Shown piece after piece: positions 1-10,679 of a stretch of 64,000 nt of DNA. This DNA is from Datnioides undecimradiatus. Lineage: Eukaryota > Chordata > Actinopteri > Lobotiformes > Datnioididae. How positions within the stretch are numbered: the first letter of the stretch is position 1; every line of letters begins with the position of its first letter. The notes beneath the pieces were generated by a model. It did no database searches and was not told the DNA's origin. It worked only from the letters and a program-made list of their open reading frames with translations. Position numbers and translations under genes: made by a program. The stretch spans positions 7,983,192 to 8,047,191 of the forward strand of contig WARS01000014.1 in NCBI GenBank assembly GCA_008933995.1, written 5' to 3'.

Positions 1-319
1 CTGGTGTTAATTGTTAAGTTGGCAACACTGTTACGGACTTGGTGCTCAGTCACAACTCCTTCATTTCATGAACACAGCCATCCTAACGGATATGCAGTAA
101 ATCTTTCCAGCAGTTAGATGAGGTAGTGCGATGTTATCTGGTGTCAAGATAAAAGTGCGGGGCTTCAGCAGGGACACAGTTAGTTCACCTGGAAGCAGGA
201 AAACAAAACAAAAACAGAGATACACTCTGAAAGGAATTGTCGTGAAAAATACTTCATCCACCTGCCTACAAGGCAGTTTCCAGACGTTTGTGATGACAAA
301 ATGTCAATTAATCAAGAAA

Positions 320-440
320 CAGTTACAGTTGTAACTCCCTCTGTCAGCTTTGGGGTGGTTGGTTGACATATTTCTTAACTTGGGCTAGCTGTTAGCCCCT
401 GTTGCCAAATTTTATGCTAAGCTAAGCTAATAACCTCCGG
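320..440. repeat. Fragment of a GCTAAGCTAAGCTAA-type fish repeat
   Basis: The stretch holds a GGGCTAGCTGTTAGC block followed by TTTATGCTAAGCTAAGCTAA. I recognise this combination from a dispersed repeat common in percomorph fish genomes, but I know it from memory only and cannot name the family. Both ends fade into unique-looking sequence, so it is a fragment. Confidence 0.5.
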
Positions 441-540
441 ACCTCGCCTGTCTGCATGGTCTCAGTCCCATCAGCATGAGCTCACTGTCAGATGGAAAAA
501 GCAAAAAGCAGAATATTTGCCTGCAACTCTGGTTTGTTCA

Positions 541-970
541 GAAATGAAACGTTGAACTCCTTGAGCGCGGGTACCGTACAAACCCATCCAAGTGTGCGGA
601 GACAGAGAAACCGCAGTCGTATTACTGATGATAGTTGTCATGGAACTTAATGCGGATGCATCGGGCTGCTGGAACACCTGAGCTGAGACTACGAGCTCTC
701 TTACCGGCTTATATTTCACTGCGAGCGCGCTATGCCCCAGGGCCAAAGCTGCATCACTGAGATGACCCCAGAGTGCAAACTGTTTTGAGGAGAAGTTGCG
801 TTTCATTTCGGTTTAAATCCATTTGTGAATCCATGTATGGCTCAGAGGTGAGGATGGATAAATACCCCGCGATCGACTCAAAGTTACTTTTTGCGAAGTC
901 AAAAGTGTTCCGCCTAATGAGCGCAGTGAAAACGAGAAGCCGGCTGCCTCCGAAACGCCGCGGCGAATGG
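541..970. promoter_or_regulatory. CpG-rich stretch, possible CpG island
   Basis: By hand I count about 29 CpG dinucleotides in about 430 bp, roughly what base composition alone predicts, while most of the window is clearly CpG-poor. The densest part is 900-965, around CCGAAACGCCGCGGCGAA. No TATA box, splice pattern or long coding frame is attached. It could be an unmethylated regulatory region or simply a young GC-rich segment. The open frames on both strands here resemble no protein family I know. Confidence 0.3.
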
Positions 971-1255
971 GATTAGGAGTTTTTTTTAGTGCGAGTTTCG
1001 ACTGTTTTTGTAAAGCAAATAATTGGATAACAGCTGGGGGTTGAACACAAAAGTACGGTGGCTGTATGAAAGGAGGGCCGAGGCGTCTTTGTGCCGTTTT
1101 GCACCCCGTTGTTTATGTTTTCCCCTCACTTTTTGTTTGAAACTTCCATTCCTGAGAATAAATGCAGTTCAGCTGATTTCAGGATCTTATTTCTGCTCTA
1201 GAAGAGCTCAAATCTCGCCACCTGGTTTTGATTAGGTCTACGCCTCGTATATGAA

Positions 1256-1511
1256 ATGCAAATAAACATGTTAAAGTCTAATTTCTGTTTGGCCACTTTT
1301 GTGCATTTTCATTTTAGAGGCTTCAGCGGTGGTCTTCTTTGATGTGTTCGGTAACCACGGTTACAAGTGACTAAGTCCTCTCTATTAAAAAGACCCCGCG
1401 GTGAGATTTAGATGCAAATGTTTTTTTTTTTTATCCTGTACATTTCTAAACATCTTTTATGTGCATATGCAAATTCTAACATTATCACATCGCATGTACC
1501 TGTATGCAAAT
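1256..1511 (+). promoter_or_regulatory. Cluster of four octamer (ATGCAAAT) sites
   Basis: Exact copies of ATGCAAAT, the POU/Oct-factor octamer, lie at 1256-1263, 1412-1419, 1467-1474 and 1504-1511, all on the plus strand. Only about two occurrences are expected by chance in 64 kb on both strands, so four in 256 bp is a strong local excess. Between them, 1351-1364 is an inverted repeat GTAACC-AC-GGTTAC that resembles an RFX X-box. The arrangement is what an enhancer could look like, but function is inferred from motifs only. Confidence 0.4.
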
Positions 1512-1514
1512 CCC

Positions 1515-2303
1515 TGCGTGATGTCCTCCAGCAACATCCGGTGTCTTTGAGAGCAGCCAGTTGGCAACACTCCACCTGCGTACACATAGTAAATAATTCA
1601 CATACACGCGCGCACAGTGTCACTTTTTATGACTGGAGACGCATTCTCCTTCACACACAGTTGTCAATCAGAACGGCTGCCGAGAGCTGCGCCCTCGCTT
1701 TTATTCGTTGCCTTCTTTGCAGTAATGCCCCGGTGCAGAGCAGTGAGATCACAGGACTTATTCACGGCAGACAAAATGAGTTATCGCGCTAAGAAAAGGC
1801 ACAGGTGTCGCTACGGAAACATAACAGTGGCTCATTGAGGCAGCGTGCACGGTACCCGGAGTCTGAATCTCTCAAACTGAGGCAGCTGAATGGAATTCAG
1901 CCATCGCTCACATCTGTGATTTTCATAATGGGATGCACCACGAAAAACTGTTTTACACTATAGTTTTTGTCTGTCGATAAAATATTACAAAATAGATTTT
2001 TTTGCTTCCAAAGCTGACTGTTGTCTCTCTTTAAACACGGGCGAGAAGGTTTTTGTCTGTATGATTGGTAGTTTTGCCAAGACGAGAGACAAGAAAGACA
2101 ACAAAAGACAAGAAGAAGAGTGAGAAACCAGAAGAAATGGAAGAGATGCAGACATGACAGGTGAAGACAAAGATGAGCACGCGGCGACAAAGGCAGCATC
2201 ACATCTGTTATCAGAAGTGCAGCTGGACGGCAGATTGAAGGCATAATAATACAGTCCAGCGGTTCTGACACCGCAGTGTCTCAATCACATCCATCCACTG
2301 CAG

Positions 2304-2347
<44 letters not shown>

Positions 2348-5300
2348 TCCCCTCCTCCATTTGAAGGGACATGACAGTGGTGCTCCCTGGATGAGTGGGC
2401 AGCGTGTGGATGTGACAGTTCACACTCCTCTCCAACCAGCCACAGCAAAGACATGACACAGCACAGTGGACGGCTGGCTGTAGACACCCGCTGCCCCGTG
2501 TCAGTTACTGAGAAGCCCGCCGCAGAGGCTTTGATTTTGCATCGCTGTGTCTTAGCAACCACAGGCCAACGCCGTCTTAGAGCTTAATTAGAGAGTAATG
2601 GCTGGGCACACATAAACAGTGCAGGGAAACAGGAGACACCTGTTCACGTGCAGATGACTTCAGTCCTTAAAAGCCAATAATCTCATATTGGAGAATTTGT
2701 TTCTATTAGGTTACTGTGACACAGGTGATTAGTGTGTTCTGTCCTAGTTCCTTTCACAATGTTCTAGAGACATATGAGGAGTCAGTTCTGTAACAACAGA
2801 TGATTACATGACTGAAAAAAAGAGGATTTACCATCTCACCGTGAGTTGGTTTGGTTAAAAAGTCTCTTCCTGTGCATGTATTTTGTATTTGAACCAATTT
2901 GATACAATACAAAGTTTGTCGCTGGGCAGACCCAAACTGTTGACTGAAGCTCGACCTATGGGAGGTGTACAGAGACATCATTATGTGTGTATCTGTCTCT
3001 GTATCTGTTCATCATAAAACAGCCGTGTTTCCAGAAGGAATACATCTTTTAATCCTGTTAAAGTCGACTGTACATATGACATAAGACAGCCGAAAGCACA
3101 GCTCCCCAAGAGCGAGGCCCTTTCAATCCACCACGGGTGGCCGATCACCAGGTTTAAAGGTGCTTTCTGTCATTTTAGGTAGTTCTTATCATGCTCATGT
3201 ATGTTCAACTGTCCCTTTGTCCGATTGGTTTAGGTTTCATGAGTTATTTGATGCTATGAAAAGGGTGATTGACGTAATGCTTGACAGCTTTTGTTTGTGT
3301 GCAACTGAGTCAGGCAGAGGTGTGGGCGGGACCTTGTTACCAGGGCTCCACATTCGGACGACTTCTGGCTCCTGACACCTGATGCCTGTATCAGGGAGGT
3401 GTTGGCTTTGCTTTTGTACAGGAGGAGGAAGTGAAGATGCATCGGCCTTCTTTATAAACATTCTGTTGCAAAATAACCTGATCTCAGTATCCAGAAGTTT
3501 GTAAAAATGGCTAGGATAACCATGACAACAGCACCTCCACCATATGGAGACCCTTTTCTTGAGATGAAGTTCATACTGTTGCTGACATCTTATTTGATCC
3601 TTCATAGATGTTTAAATCCATGTTATGTTGAGATATTTACATTTTGAGCGCTTAATAATACAAAGAAAATTACATTAGACACTCTCTCTGAACTGGAACC
3701 CCACATGGGATGATCATCAGCACAACCTTCATATTTGAAACGCCCCTGTGCAGTTCACTGCATGTGTTTGTTGAAATTGTTTTCTAAATATCACTTCGGT
3801 GTCTTCAGGCTCTGTTCCTCACTGACAACCACAAAGAAACTGATAGTGAAACCAGAAAAGGCTCAAGCAGAACACAGTTGAGGTGAGGACACAACTAGCT
3901 TCCAGTCAGTGACCAGGAAGCTAGACAGAGGGAGGTGCAGCAGGTCCATGGGACGCTATGGGCCAACTCCAACACCAGAAAGACACTGCTCTACTCATTT
4001 TAGCCACCAGAACCACGCTAACCTCAGAAAGTGACATCACCAGACCAAAACCGGTCCAATTGGCTGGGGAGAGGTCAAGGGTCATCAATCAGGAGTTGGG
4101 GAAGGCTTAGATAAAGAGTCAACATCCTGCGCTTGAGACCATCTTTGAACAAAGACAGGTGTAACATCTCCACCTGATATTTGACCATGGGTTATCACAT
4201 GACAAGTGTGATGACACCTAAGCCAGCTCCAAGACCTAGCACACCCCCAGAGGTGTTTTGAACATGGATTGCCACAGTCTGGTGAAGTTCAGGCGCCGAT
4301 ATAGGTGGTAATAGAAGTGCAAAGTGGGAGAAGCCATCAGTTTTCCACAGATCAGTGAACTGGAAGCCAAAGCAACCACAGGAACTGCAGCAAGGGAGGG
4401 AGAACATCACATGGATCCATAATATTCAAATTTGGCTTTGTGAAGCTAAGGCGGAACCTGGAAGTCAAATTTGTTCATCAAGCAAACAAGCTCCACTGAT
4501 CCCTGATAAAGCAAGATGAATCATAGCTTAGACTCTGCCTTCATTGGTCTGAAGTTAAAGTACTGTTTTATGTTTCATAGGTTTTTAATATGAAGAAAAA
4601 TGAAATATTTACAGACAAAAGAGTAAACATGTGTTTCAACTTCATCTTTTCTTACGTGAATCTATTAATCTCAATCTGACCTCCTCTTCTGCTAGTTCAC
4701 TTTTTTGCATATCTCCATTATTTCCAGTCTCTACTTATTTCCTTCTGCCTCCCTCTCGTCATTACTTCCACCATCACTCACCTCGTTCTCAAACTGCACC
4801 TCCAACCACTCCTCTGTCAGCCATAATATTTACTGTACTTAAAGCCTGACTGATGGTATTCCAGCACCTGCCCTGCCATCATTGCCCTCTCAGTCACAGA
4901 GAGTCCTCCTCATCAATCCGGGCCCATCACATATCAGTGAGAATATTCATCGCTCATTTTCTTCAAGGCGAATAACTCCCGTGTTATTTTCTGACGCCGT
5001 CTCTGATAATTGGCAGTGAGTTTTTAGAGTAAGCCACGGAGTCAAACTGAACAGTGGGAGGAAAATTCAAACAGATCCAGCAGGGAGGGAGATGACAGAC
5101 AAGGAAAAGGATTACAGAACGTACTACCACTGATGCAAAGATGAGGATAATATCGCTTGTGTCACAACGTAGATTTGTCAAATCTCTGTGGGAGGAGGTT
5201 TAATACCTCCACTGGCTCCATTGTAATGATTCACTGTGAGCTCAGTGTTCTACTCAACACCAGTTAATCAGTTTCATGTGTGCACTCAAACGACATAAAA

Positions 5301-5640
5301 GGTCAGAGCAAGAAACATGTCCAAACTAAAACATATGTTTAAACAGTTTGCTGCATCTATGCATTTCCCCACTTCCATGCATTTTATTTAATTATTTCCT
5401 CAATGCTTCCCAACAGGCAGACCGTTATCCAAGATGAAAAAGAGAAGGGAAACAAAAAATAAAAGTAAATTACTCAACCCTTCAATCTCACAATTCGAAT
5501 CACATCATAATCCACGATTTATTCTTAAAACACACCTTCACAAAAGTAAAAATGAAGTCCAAACGGAGCATGAATTATAGATAGAGAAACAGAGAAGGCA
5601 ACTGACTGGTTTATGGGGTCCACAGCTTCCCAAGACCTAT
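1515..5640. other. No gene seen; ordinary sequence with one microsatellite
   Basis: I see no supported gene in this stretch. It holds the (AC)n at 2305-2345, a purine-rich run at about 2060-2170, and a weakly repeat-like segment at about 3140-3610 that I cannot assign. Open frames here are short and unrecognised. Confidence 0.6.
2305..2345. repeat. (AC)n microsatellite, 41 bp
   Basis: Uninterrupted AC dinucleotides, about 20 units. The TG-strand translations (CVCVCV...) of this tract are artefacts. Confidence 0.98.
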
Positions 5641-5663
5641 AAAAGACACCCAACAAACTCAGT

Positions 5664-6020
5664 GTCATCACAGTGGCCCAGCGGAGGAGGTACTTCCTGT
5701 GCCGGTTTAGGAAGCTCAACCTGTCTCAGTGAGCTGCCGTTTCAGTTCTACCCTGCAGTCATCCAGTCTGTTCTCTGTCCATCACTGTCTGATTGGCCAC
5801 CAAACAGGACAGCAGCAGACTGCAACAGATCGCGGAGACCAGGGAGAAAACCTCTGGTGTCAACGCGCCCTCCATTCAGGACTTAGACATGTCCGGTGTC
5901 AGGAAACAGGTAGGAACCTAAACTGCAAACCAGTCACACATTGGTCACAACCTGTTCCAACTTCTCTCCACCGACAGGTGCTACAGAGCACTGTACGCCA
6001 AAACAACCAGAAACATTTAA
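5664..6020 (+). pseudogene. LINE reverse-transcriptase ORF C-terminal tail, decayed
   Basis: Translation gives the C-terminal tail that follows the reverse-transcriptase domain in L2/CR1/Rex-like fish LINEs. Segments in order are AQRRRYFLCRFRKLNLSQ at 5670-5729, FYPAVIQSVLCPSL at 5746-5787, ITV-stop-LATKQDSSRLQQI from 5781, and STDRCYRALYAKTTRN from about 5964 to the TAA at 6018-6020. The order matches the family pattern of finger-like 'RxYFLRxLRKxNL', then 'FYxxVIxSVL', then 'LxxTxRxYRALxAKTxR'. The frame shifts at least twice and has in-frame stops (5730, 5790), so it cannot encode protein. The polymerase and endonuclease parts are absent, as in a typical 5'-truncated insertion. The exact clade is uncertain. 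Confidence 0.75.
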
Positions 6021-7534
6021 TCTCAGTTCAACAAGAACATATCAATGCATGTATATTCATGCATATATAATCAAACCCCTCATATATCACATTCAGTATT
6101 TTTTCTGCAGTCCGTCTATTGTTTACAATTTTCAGAACATGAACAGTTCTGATGCTGTCGTAGATTGAGCCTGTCATTGCAGCAGACACGGGGTTATGCA
6201 CCCAATGGCTAAAGGTCGCAAACAAACAAGGCTTTGTTTTGAAGTTTACCTGCAAAATAGGATCTGAACCACTACTTTGCATAGATTATCCACAAAACCT
6301 CTCTCTGGTGGGGTGTGTCATTGGGACCGATTCGCCAGTGAGATGACGTTCCAATTAAAACTGTCGACAATGAGGTCTCTTATCCAGAGTCTGTTTGTGG
6401 AAATGTTGTTTGCTGCCATTCCCTATGTTTTAATGCTAGGAATTCAATTTACTGACATTGTATTGAGATGGGGGTAGAATTCCCACAGACATTTATCTAT
6501 CTGGACATGAATCGAAACTATCTACAGGTAGATACCACTGGGGGTAGATTTTGATTTTTAAATCAGTGTAAACTAGAGCCCACTTAATATGGCATTTTAA
6601 CAACAGATACCAATTTTATAGGGATAACATCCACTGATACGGCAGGGAACAGAGAATTTATCTATATTTTAGAATTTTATATTTATTTTTAGAAAACACC
6701 TTTTCTATGTGGATACTGCAGTAATTTAGCAGCAACATGGTTGGGATTGTGGCCCGACATGTAACCTCTTCGTTCCTACAATGACACATCTTACTAAGCG
6801 TCCCCGGGAAATGGAGGTGACACTGCTGTGTGAAAGACTAACTCTTCACTAAAGTGTCACACCCAGCGAGGCTCCAACAGCGAGCTTGATAACAGTCATC
6901 ATTTGGCCTGATCATGTGGACACAGGGCCAGTACACAAGGCTGTGGAATACTGGGTCGCACTTCCTGTAACTGCTCTCAGTGATCTTCAGAGTGACTGCA
7001 GACAGTGAGAGAGCTCGTCTTCCGGTACATCGTGACACTGTGCGGAGAAATGAGCTCAACCCTGACAGCACGGATTGATTCCTCAGCTGGGAAAATATTC
7101 CGTGCAGGTGTGAGCCGCTGTGAGCCAGCCTGGCCAAACAGGAGGAACATTTATAACCACAGGGATCGTTTGGGGAGAGGAAGGTAGGACGCTTGGTTTG
7201 GCCAGGTGTAACTGAGTTAGAGTTTGCAGACTTTAATATCAGCTGAGACAATGGGTTTAGCCAAACATATTTAAACACAAAAGTTAGAGAAATACAAAAA
7301 AAAAGCAATTTCAACAAATGTTTGATTTGTTCCAGGAGTAGCACTGTAAGGGCTGTAATTGCAATTTTAATCTCTGCCATTCCAGCGTGGCTTGACTTTT
7401 GATGGTCCCAAAAGGATGACACCTCCCATGATTCTGTGACTTTCATCAATACTGGACCAATTACCAACACGCTGAATTAATCATTTATTAAACAAAATAT
7501 TTCTGCATTTTCCAACTGAATTGAGTTGTCTTCT
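6021..7534. other. No gene seen; AT-rich sequence and one long chance frame
   Basis: The start may include the untranslated tail of the LINE remnant. The segment 6560-6660 looks like a decayed interspersed repeat that I cannot name. A 210-codon open frame on the minus strand (6838-7470) is the longest in the window. It has a hydrophobic patch but no recognisable domain, and its length is within reach of chance. Confidence 0.45.
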
Positions 7535-7785
7535 TACCCAGAGGATGTATCCTAATGAAACTGCTGGCTTTCAGACTTTTCGTCCAGCACCACCGTGAGG
7601 TTGTCGTTTGAGGTTTTGAGCAAAGCAAGTGAAACCATTGGGTAAATTGAATTAAAATGTGGTAGAAGCATTTATATTACAGAAGGAAGTGTGAGACTTT
7701 GGTCTCAACCAAACATTAAATACATGCAGAACAAGTGTCTCCAGCCCTTCGCGTGTAGGCCAAATGCTGACATGCTAACAACACT
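7535..7785 (-). mobile_element. GCTAAC-type fish interspersed repeat, copy 1
   Basis: The plus strand reads CCCAGAGGATGTATCC, then CAGCACCACCGTGAGGTTGT, then TTTGAGGTTTTGAGC, and ends near CATGCTAACAAC. This is the reverse-complement layout of a very common percomorph repeat. Its forward strand begins with ATGCTAAC motifs and carries 'CCTGATGATGGCGCTAGA ... GGGGATCACCAAAG' modules. I know the consensus from memory and do not know its classification; it has no coding capacity here. Confidence 0.6.
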
Positions 7786-7789
7786 TGCA

Positions 7790-10230
7790 AGTTCCATGTC
7801 ACACTCAAGTGTCACATTGGGGAAGGTTTCTCTGATCAGATTTTCTCTTTCTCTGCCACTACACTGGTGCAGCACCATCAGCTTTTTCCAAAAATGCAAT
7901 GTCAAATACATGTGGGCACACGTGTGATTTAATAAAACGGTTTACGGTTTTCAAGATTGAGGAGAACATGATGAGCCATGAGCTCCTGTTCCATAGTGTT
8001 ACTGCACTTCGTGAAGTGTTTTAGAGTCGGATACGCCTTCACACTCCCAGATCTCAAACAAGACATCCTAAATCACATTTAGCCCCTGCCAAGGTATCTG
8101 TAGCAACACCAATGCAACCATTTGTGCCTTTTAAAGCTGAACAAGTCTGAACTGGTCACTTAGTACTTCTGATAGATTAACTGGAGACGCCACTTGGAGT
8201 TATGATCCTTGCGTTACTAGGGCTCCTGTTGCAGTTTTTAGTGCTGTGCTAAAAGCTAAAAGCTACCGCAGTGGTCCAGCTTTATTGGTCTACTTCAGGT
8301 TCATTATGTTGTTTAAGTGCATCTCTAAGTGGCCTACCTGCCAATACTGAATATCTCATCTTCTCGTTGGTTTTAAATAAAGGCTAATGCACATACTCGT
8401 GTTTGAGAACATAAAAGAGTAGTTCACTTTAACTTTATTGTTACAGATGTCTCGTTGCAGTGGGTGTGACATCCAACCAGACTTGCTTAGGTACAACAGT
8501 CATGCGTGCCTTTGAAGGCAACTGACCAAACATTGCAGAGCCCTCGCCACCCCAACACCCAGTCAGATGTGAGACAAGTGAACTCAGCATGGCACCTTGT
8601 CAGACAGTCTCCACCACAGTCTGGAGCCACTGGAGATAGCGTGGGTGGGGGGGTGTCTATGTGTGTTTCCTGAATACCTTTGGGGGCTGAGGTGCACCGG
8701 GATGAACAAGAGCAATGTGTCGGTGTGTAGTTTGTGTAGTGTGTGTTGTGTGCATTGGCTCTCGCATGGATGACTAAGGGCAATCAAGAGTAAATGCGTG
8801 AGTGTGATTTTCTTGCTCCGGTGGGGATTTCTCAGCTTGCAATGTGACGGTCAGTGTGGTTCTTTCTCGGGATACCTGTGAATTGGCAGCGAATTGCTTT
8901 GAAATAAACCGAATACCCTTCCACACCAATCCATCTTCCATGCCGTGTTAGTTTGTTGAAGCTCGGAGGTTTTATTGTCATATGGGCCAAAAGACACAGG
9001 TCAAGTGGAATCCTTTACTTTTGAGTATTCTGTACTTCAGACACCTGTATGTCAGATGATGCCTTCTTCCAACATAAGAGACAGCTTAAACATGATCACT
9101 GAAAGAGACTTTTTAAATGGAACATGAAGAGATATTGGTAAAAAGTAAAAACAAACATGGCCTCTAATTGATACCTTTGCCTTTTTGGTCCAAGACTGAT
9201 GTGCTAGGGTGGGACTAATCATAGACAAAGTGTGTCTTCAAGACTATTCTGGGTCTGTGACAGGCACAAATGATTACGATATTCAGCAAAAATGCACAAT
9301 ATATCAGTGTGTGTTTGATCACAACCTTCCTTCCTGTCTGAGTTTCCTTTGGCAGTCTCATTGGACACAACCCATCTCTCCACTTAGACTATTCTCAGAG
9401 ACAATGAACCACAAGCACCCAACGAAAACAACGATAGTGTCAGGGAAGACTCACCACGAGGTCAAGATGTGTCTCGTACCCATAAAAACTAGACAGGAGC
9501 AGATCCCAACTCAAGGATTTGTTGTTTCCAAATGTAAGTTTTGAAGAACAAGTTAATTGTGACAAACGTTGAGTAGCTGCGTTCCACCGTCAGATGAAAG
9601 GAGTTCATATTAAATGATTCAGTCACGATACTGCTCCCAAAATAAGTGTTTTTTTTTTTTGCGTGCTTTAATTAAAGTAAATGCCAGAACAGTGCAGCGA
9701 GCTAAAAAAAATAGCTCTGCAGTGCAAGAACACAAGAAATAAGACCATGATGCAGGCTGTAAAAAGGCCAACAGATACATTTGGAGACCACCAGCTGCCC
9801 AACATGGCAAAAGGTAGGAAGTTGATTTGTGAACTGTGCCAGTCTATCAAAGGAAGCCTGTTTAAAGAGTCTGAAAAAAGAGAAAGTTTCAGAAAATTCT
9901 AGTTTTTAAATTCACTCCTGTGGCCATTTTCCCGCATCCCGATTAGAAAAAGGACAGCCATATATTGAAAAAAAGAGTGTAATGCTTGGACACAGAGATA
10001 GATGGGTAATGTCATTTTTGGGGAGAAATATCAAAGTGTTAAGATGTGAACAAATATTAAGAAGTACTAAAGGGCAAAAGTTACAAATGTTTTTAGCGAT
10101 GTCCCTGAGACTGGGTCCTGAGACTACAATAGTTACCATGCTGTCCAAACTGATGCCCCGAGGGAATCAAACTGTTTAAAAAAAGTCATTAAGATAAATA
10201 TAAAGATTCAAGAAAAACTTCAAACTTGTA
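7790..10230. other. No gene seen; unremarkable sequence
   Basis: The stretch has no supported gene. It contains a short impure G/T-rich run (8640-8760) and a T12-type homopolymer near 9648. Open frames are short and unrecognised. Confidence 0.55.
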
Positions 10231-10234
10231 ATAA

Positions 10235-10410
10235 ACAACAGTGCGTCGCCGGCGACACATTTGCGCAAGCGCAGTTTGGATTACAGTAATTATGTCACGG
10301 TTTGTGCCATCGGAAAACGGTTTCTCAAAGCTGAGACGTTGCGCATTACAGCCAAAATGGAGTTATTACGGTAATTTCACTTGCAAACGTCCTGGAATCC
10401 CGCAATGCAG
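10235..10410. promoter_or_regulatory. CpG cluster with palindrome and NRF1-like site
   Basis: GTCGCCGGCGAC at 10245-10256 is a perfect 12-bp palindrome. TGCGCAAGCGCA at 10262-10273 matches the NRF1 consensus YGCGCAYGCGCR at 11 of 12 positions. CpG pairs continue to about 10400 in a CpG-poor neighbourhood. NRF1 sites in CpG clusters are typical of vertebrate housekeeping promoters. A 90-codon open frame (10241-10513, +) starts inside it but resembles nothing known, and an old repeat could give the same picture. Confidence 0.3.
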
Positions 10411-10644
10411 CCACTTTGTTCCCACTGCACACACAGCGGTGGAGAAAGTTTCCATTCTATGGCCTGTTTTCACACATTATGAGACACAGACTCTCAAATT
10501 TTATTCGAAATAGTTTGATACTTTTCAAATTTCAAATATAACATGAAAAATCAGCTGTTTAGGTATAACTGCAGCGTTGTTGGTTCACTAAAACTCTAAA
10601 ATCCAATTCCATTTTTGTGTTTTTCAGCTGTCATCACACTCTCA

Positions 10645-10675
10645 TTATTTACTGTTTGCAGTAAACAGTAAATAA
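10645..10675. repeat. Perfect hairpin, 13-bp arms, 5-nt loop
   Basis: TTATTTACTGTTT (10645-10657) is followed after GCAGT by its exact reverse complement (10663-10675). The stem is AT-rich and short for a microRNA precursor, so it is recorded as an inverted repeat only. Confidence 0.9.
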
Positions 10676-10679
10676 CTGC

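Noticed and set aside
4195-4410. 71-codon minus-strand frame with a Gly/Leu-rich end
   Set aside because: Too short and unrecognised; no splice borders.
6838-7470. 210-codon minus-strand open frame, longest in the window, with a hydrophobic stretch
   Set aside because: No recognisable domain, no clear splice or promoter context, and by rough estimate a frame this long occurs by chance in a sizeable fraction of 64-kb windows. A translated search giving a conserved hit would reverse this.
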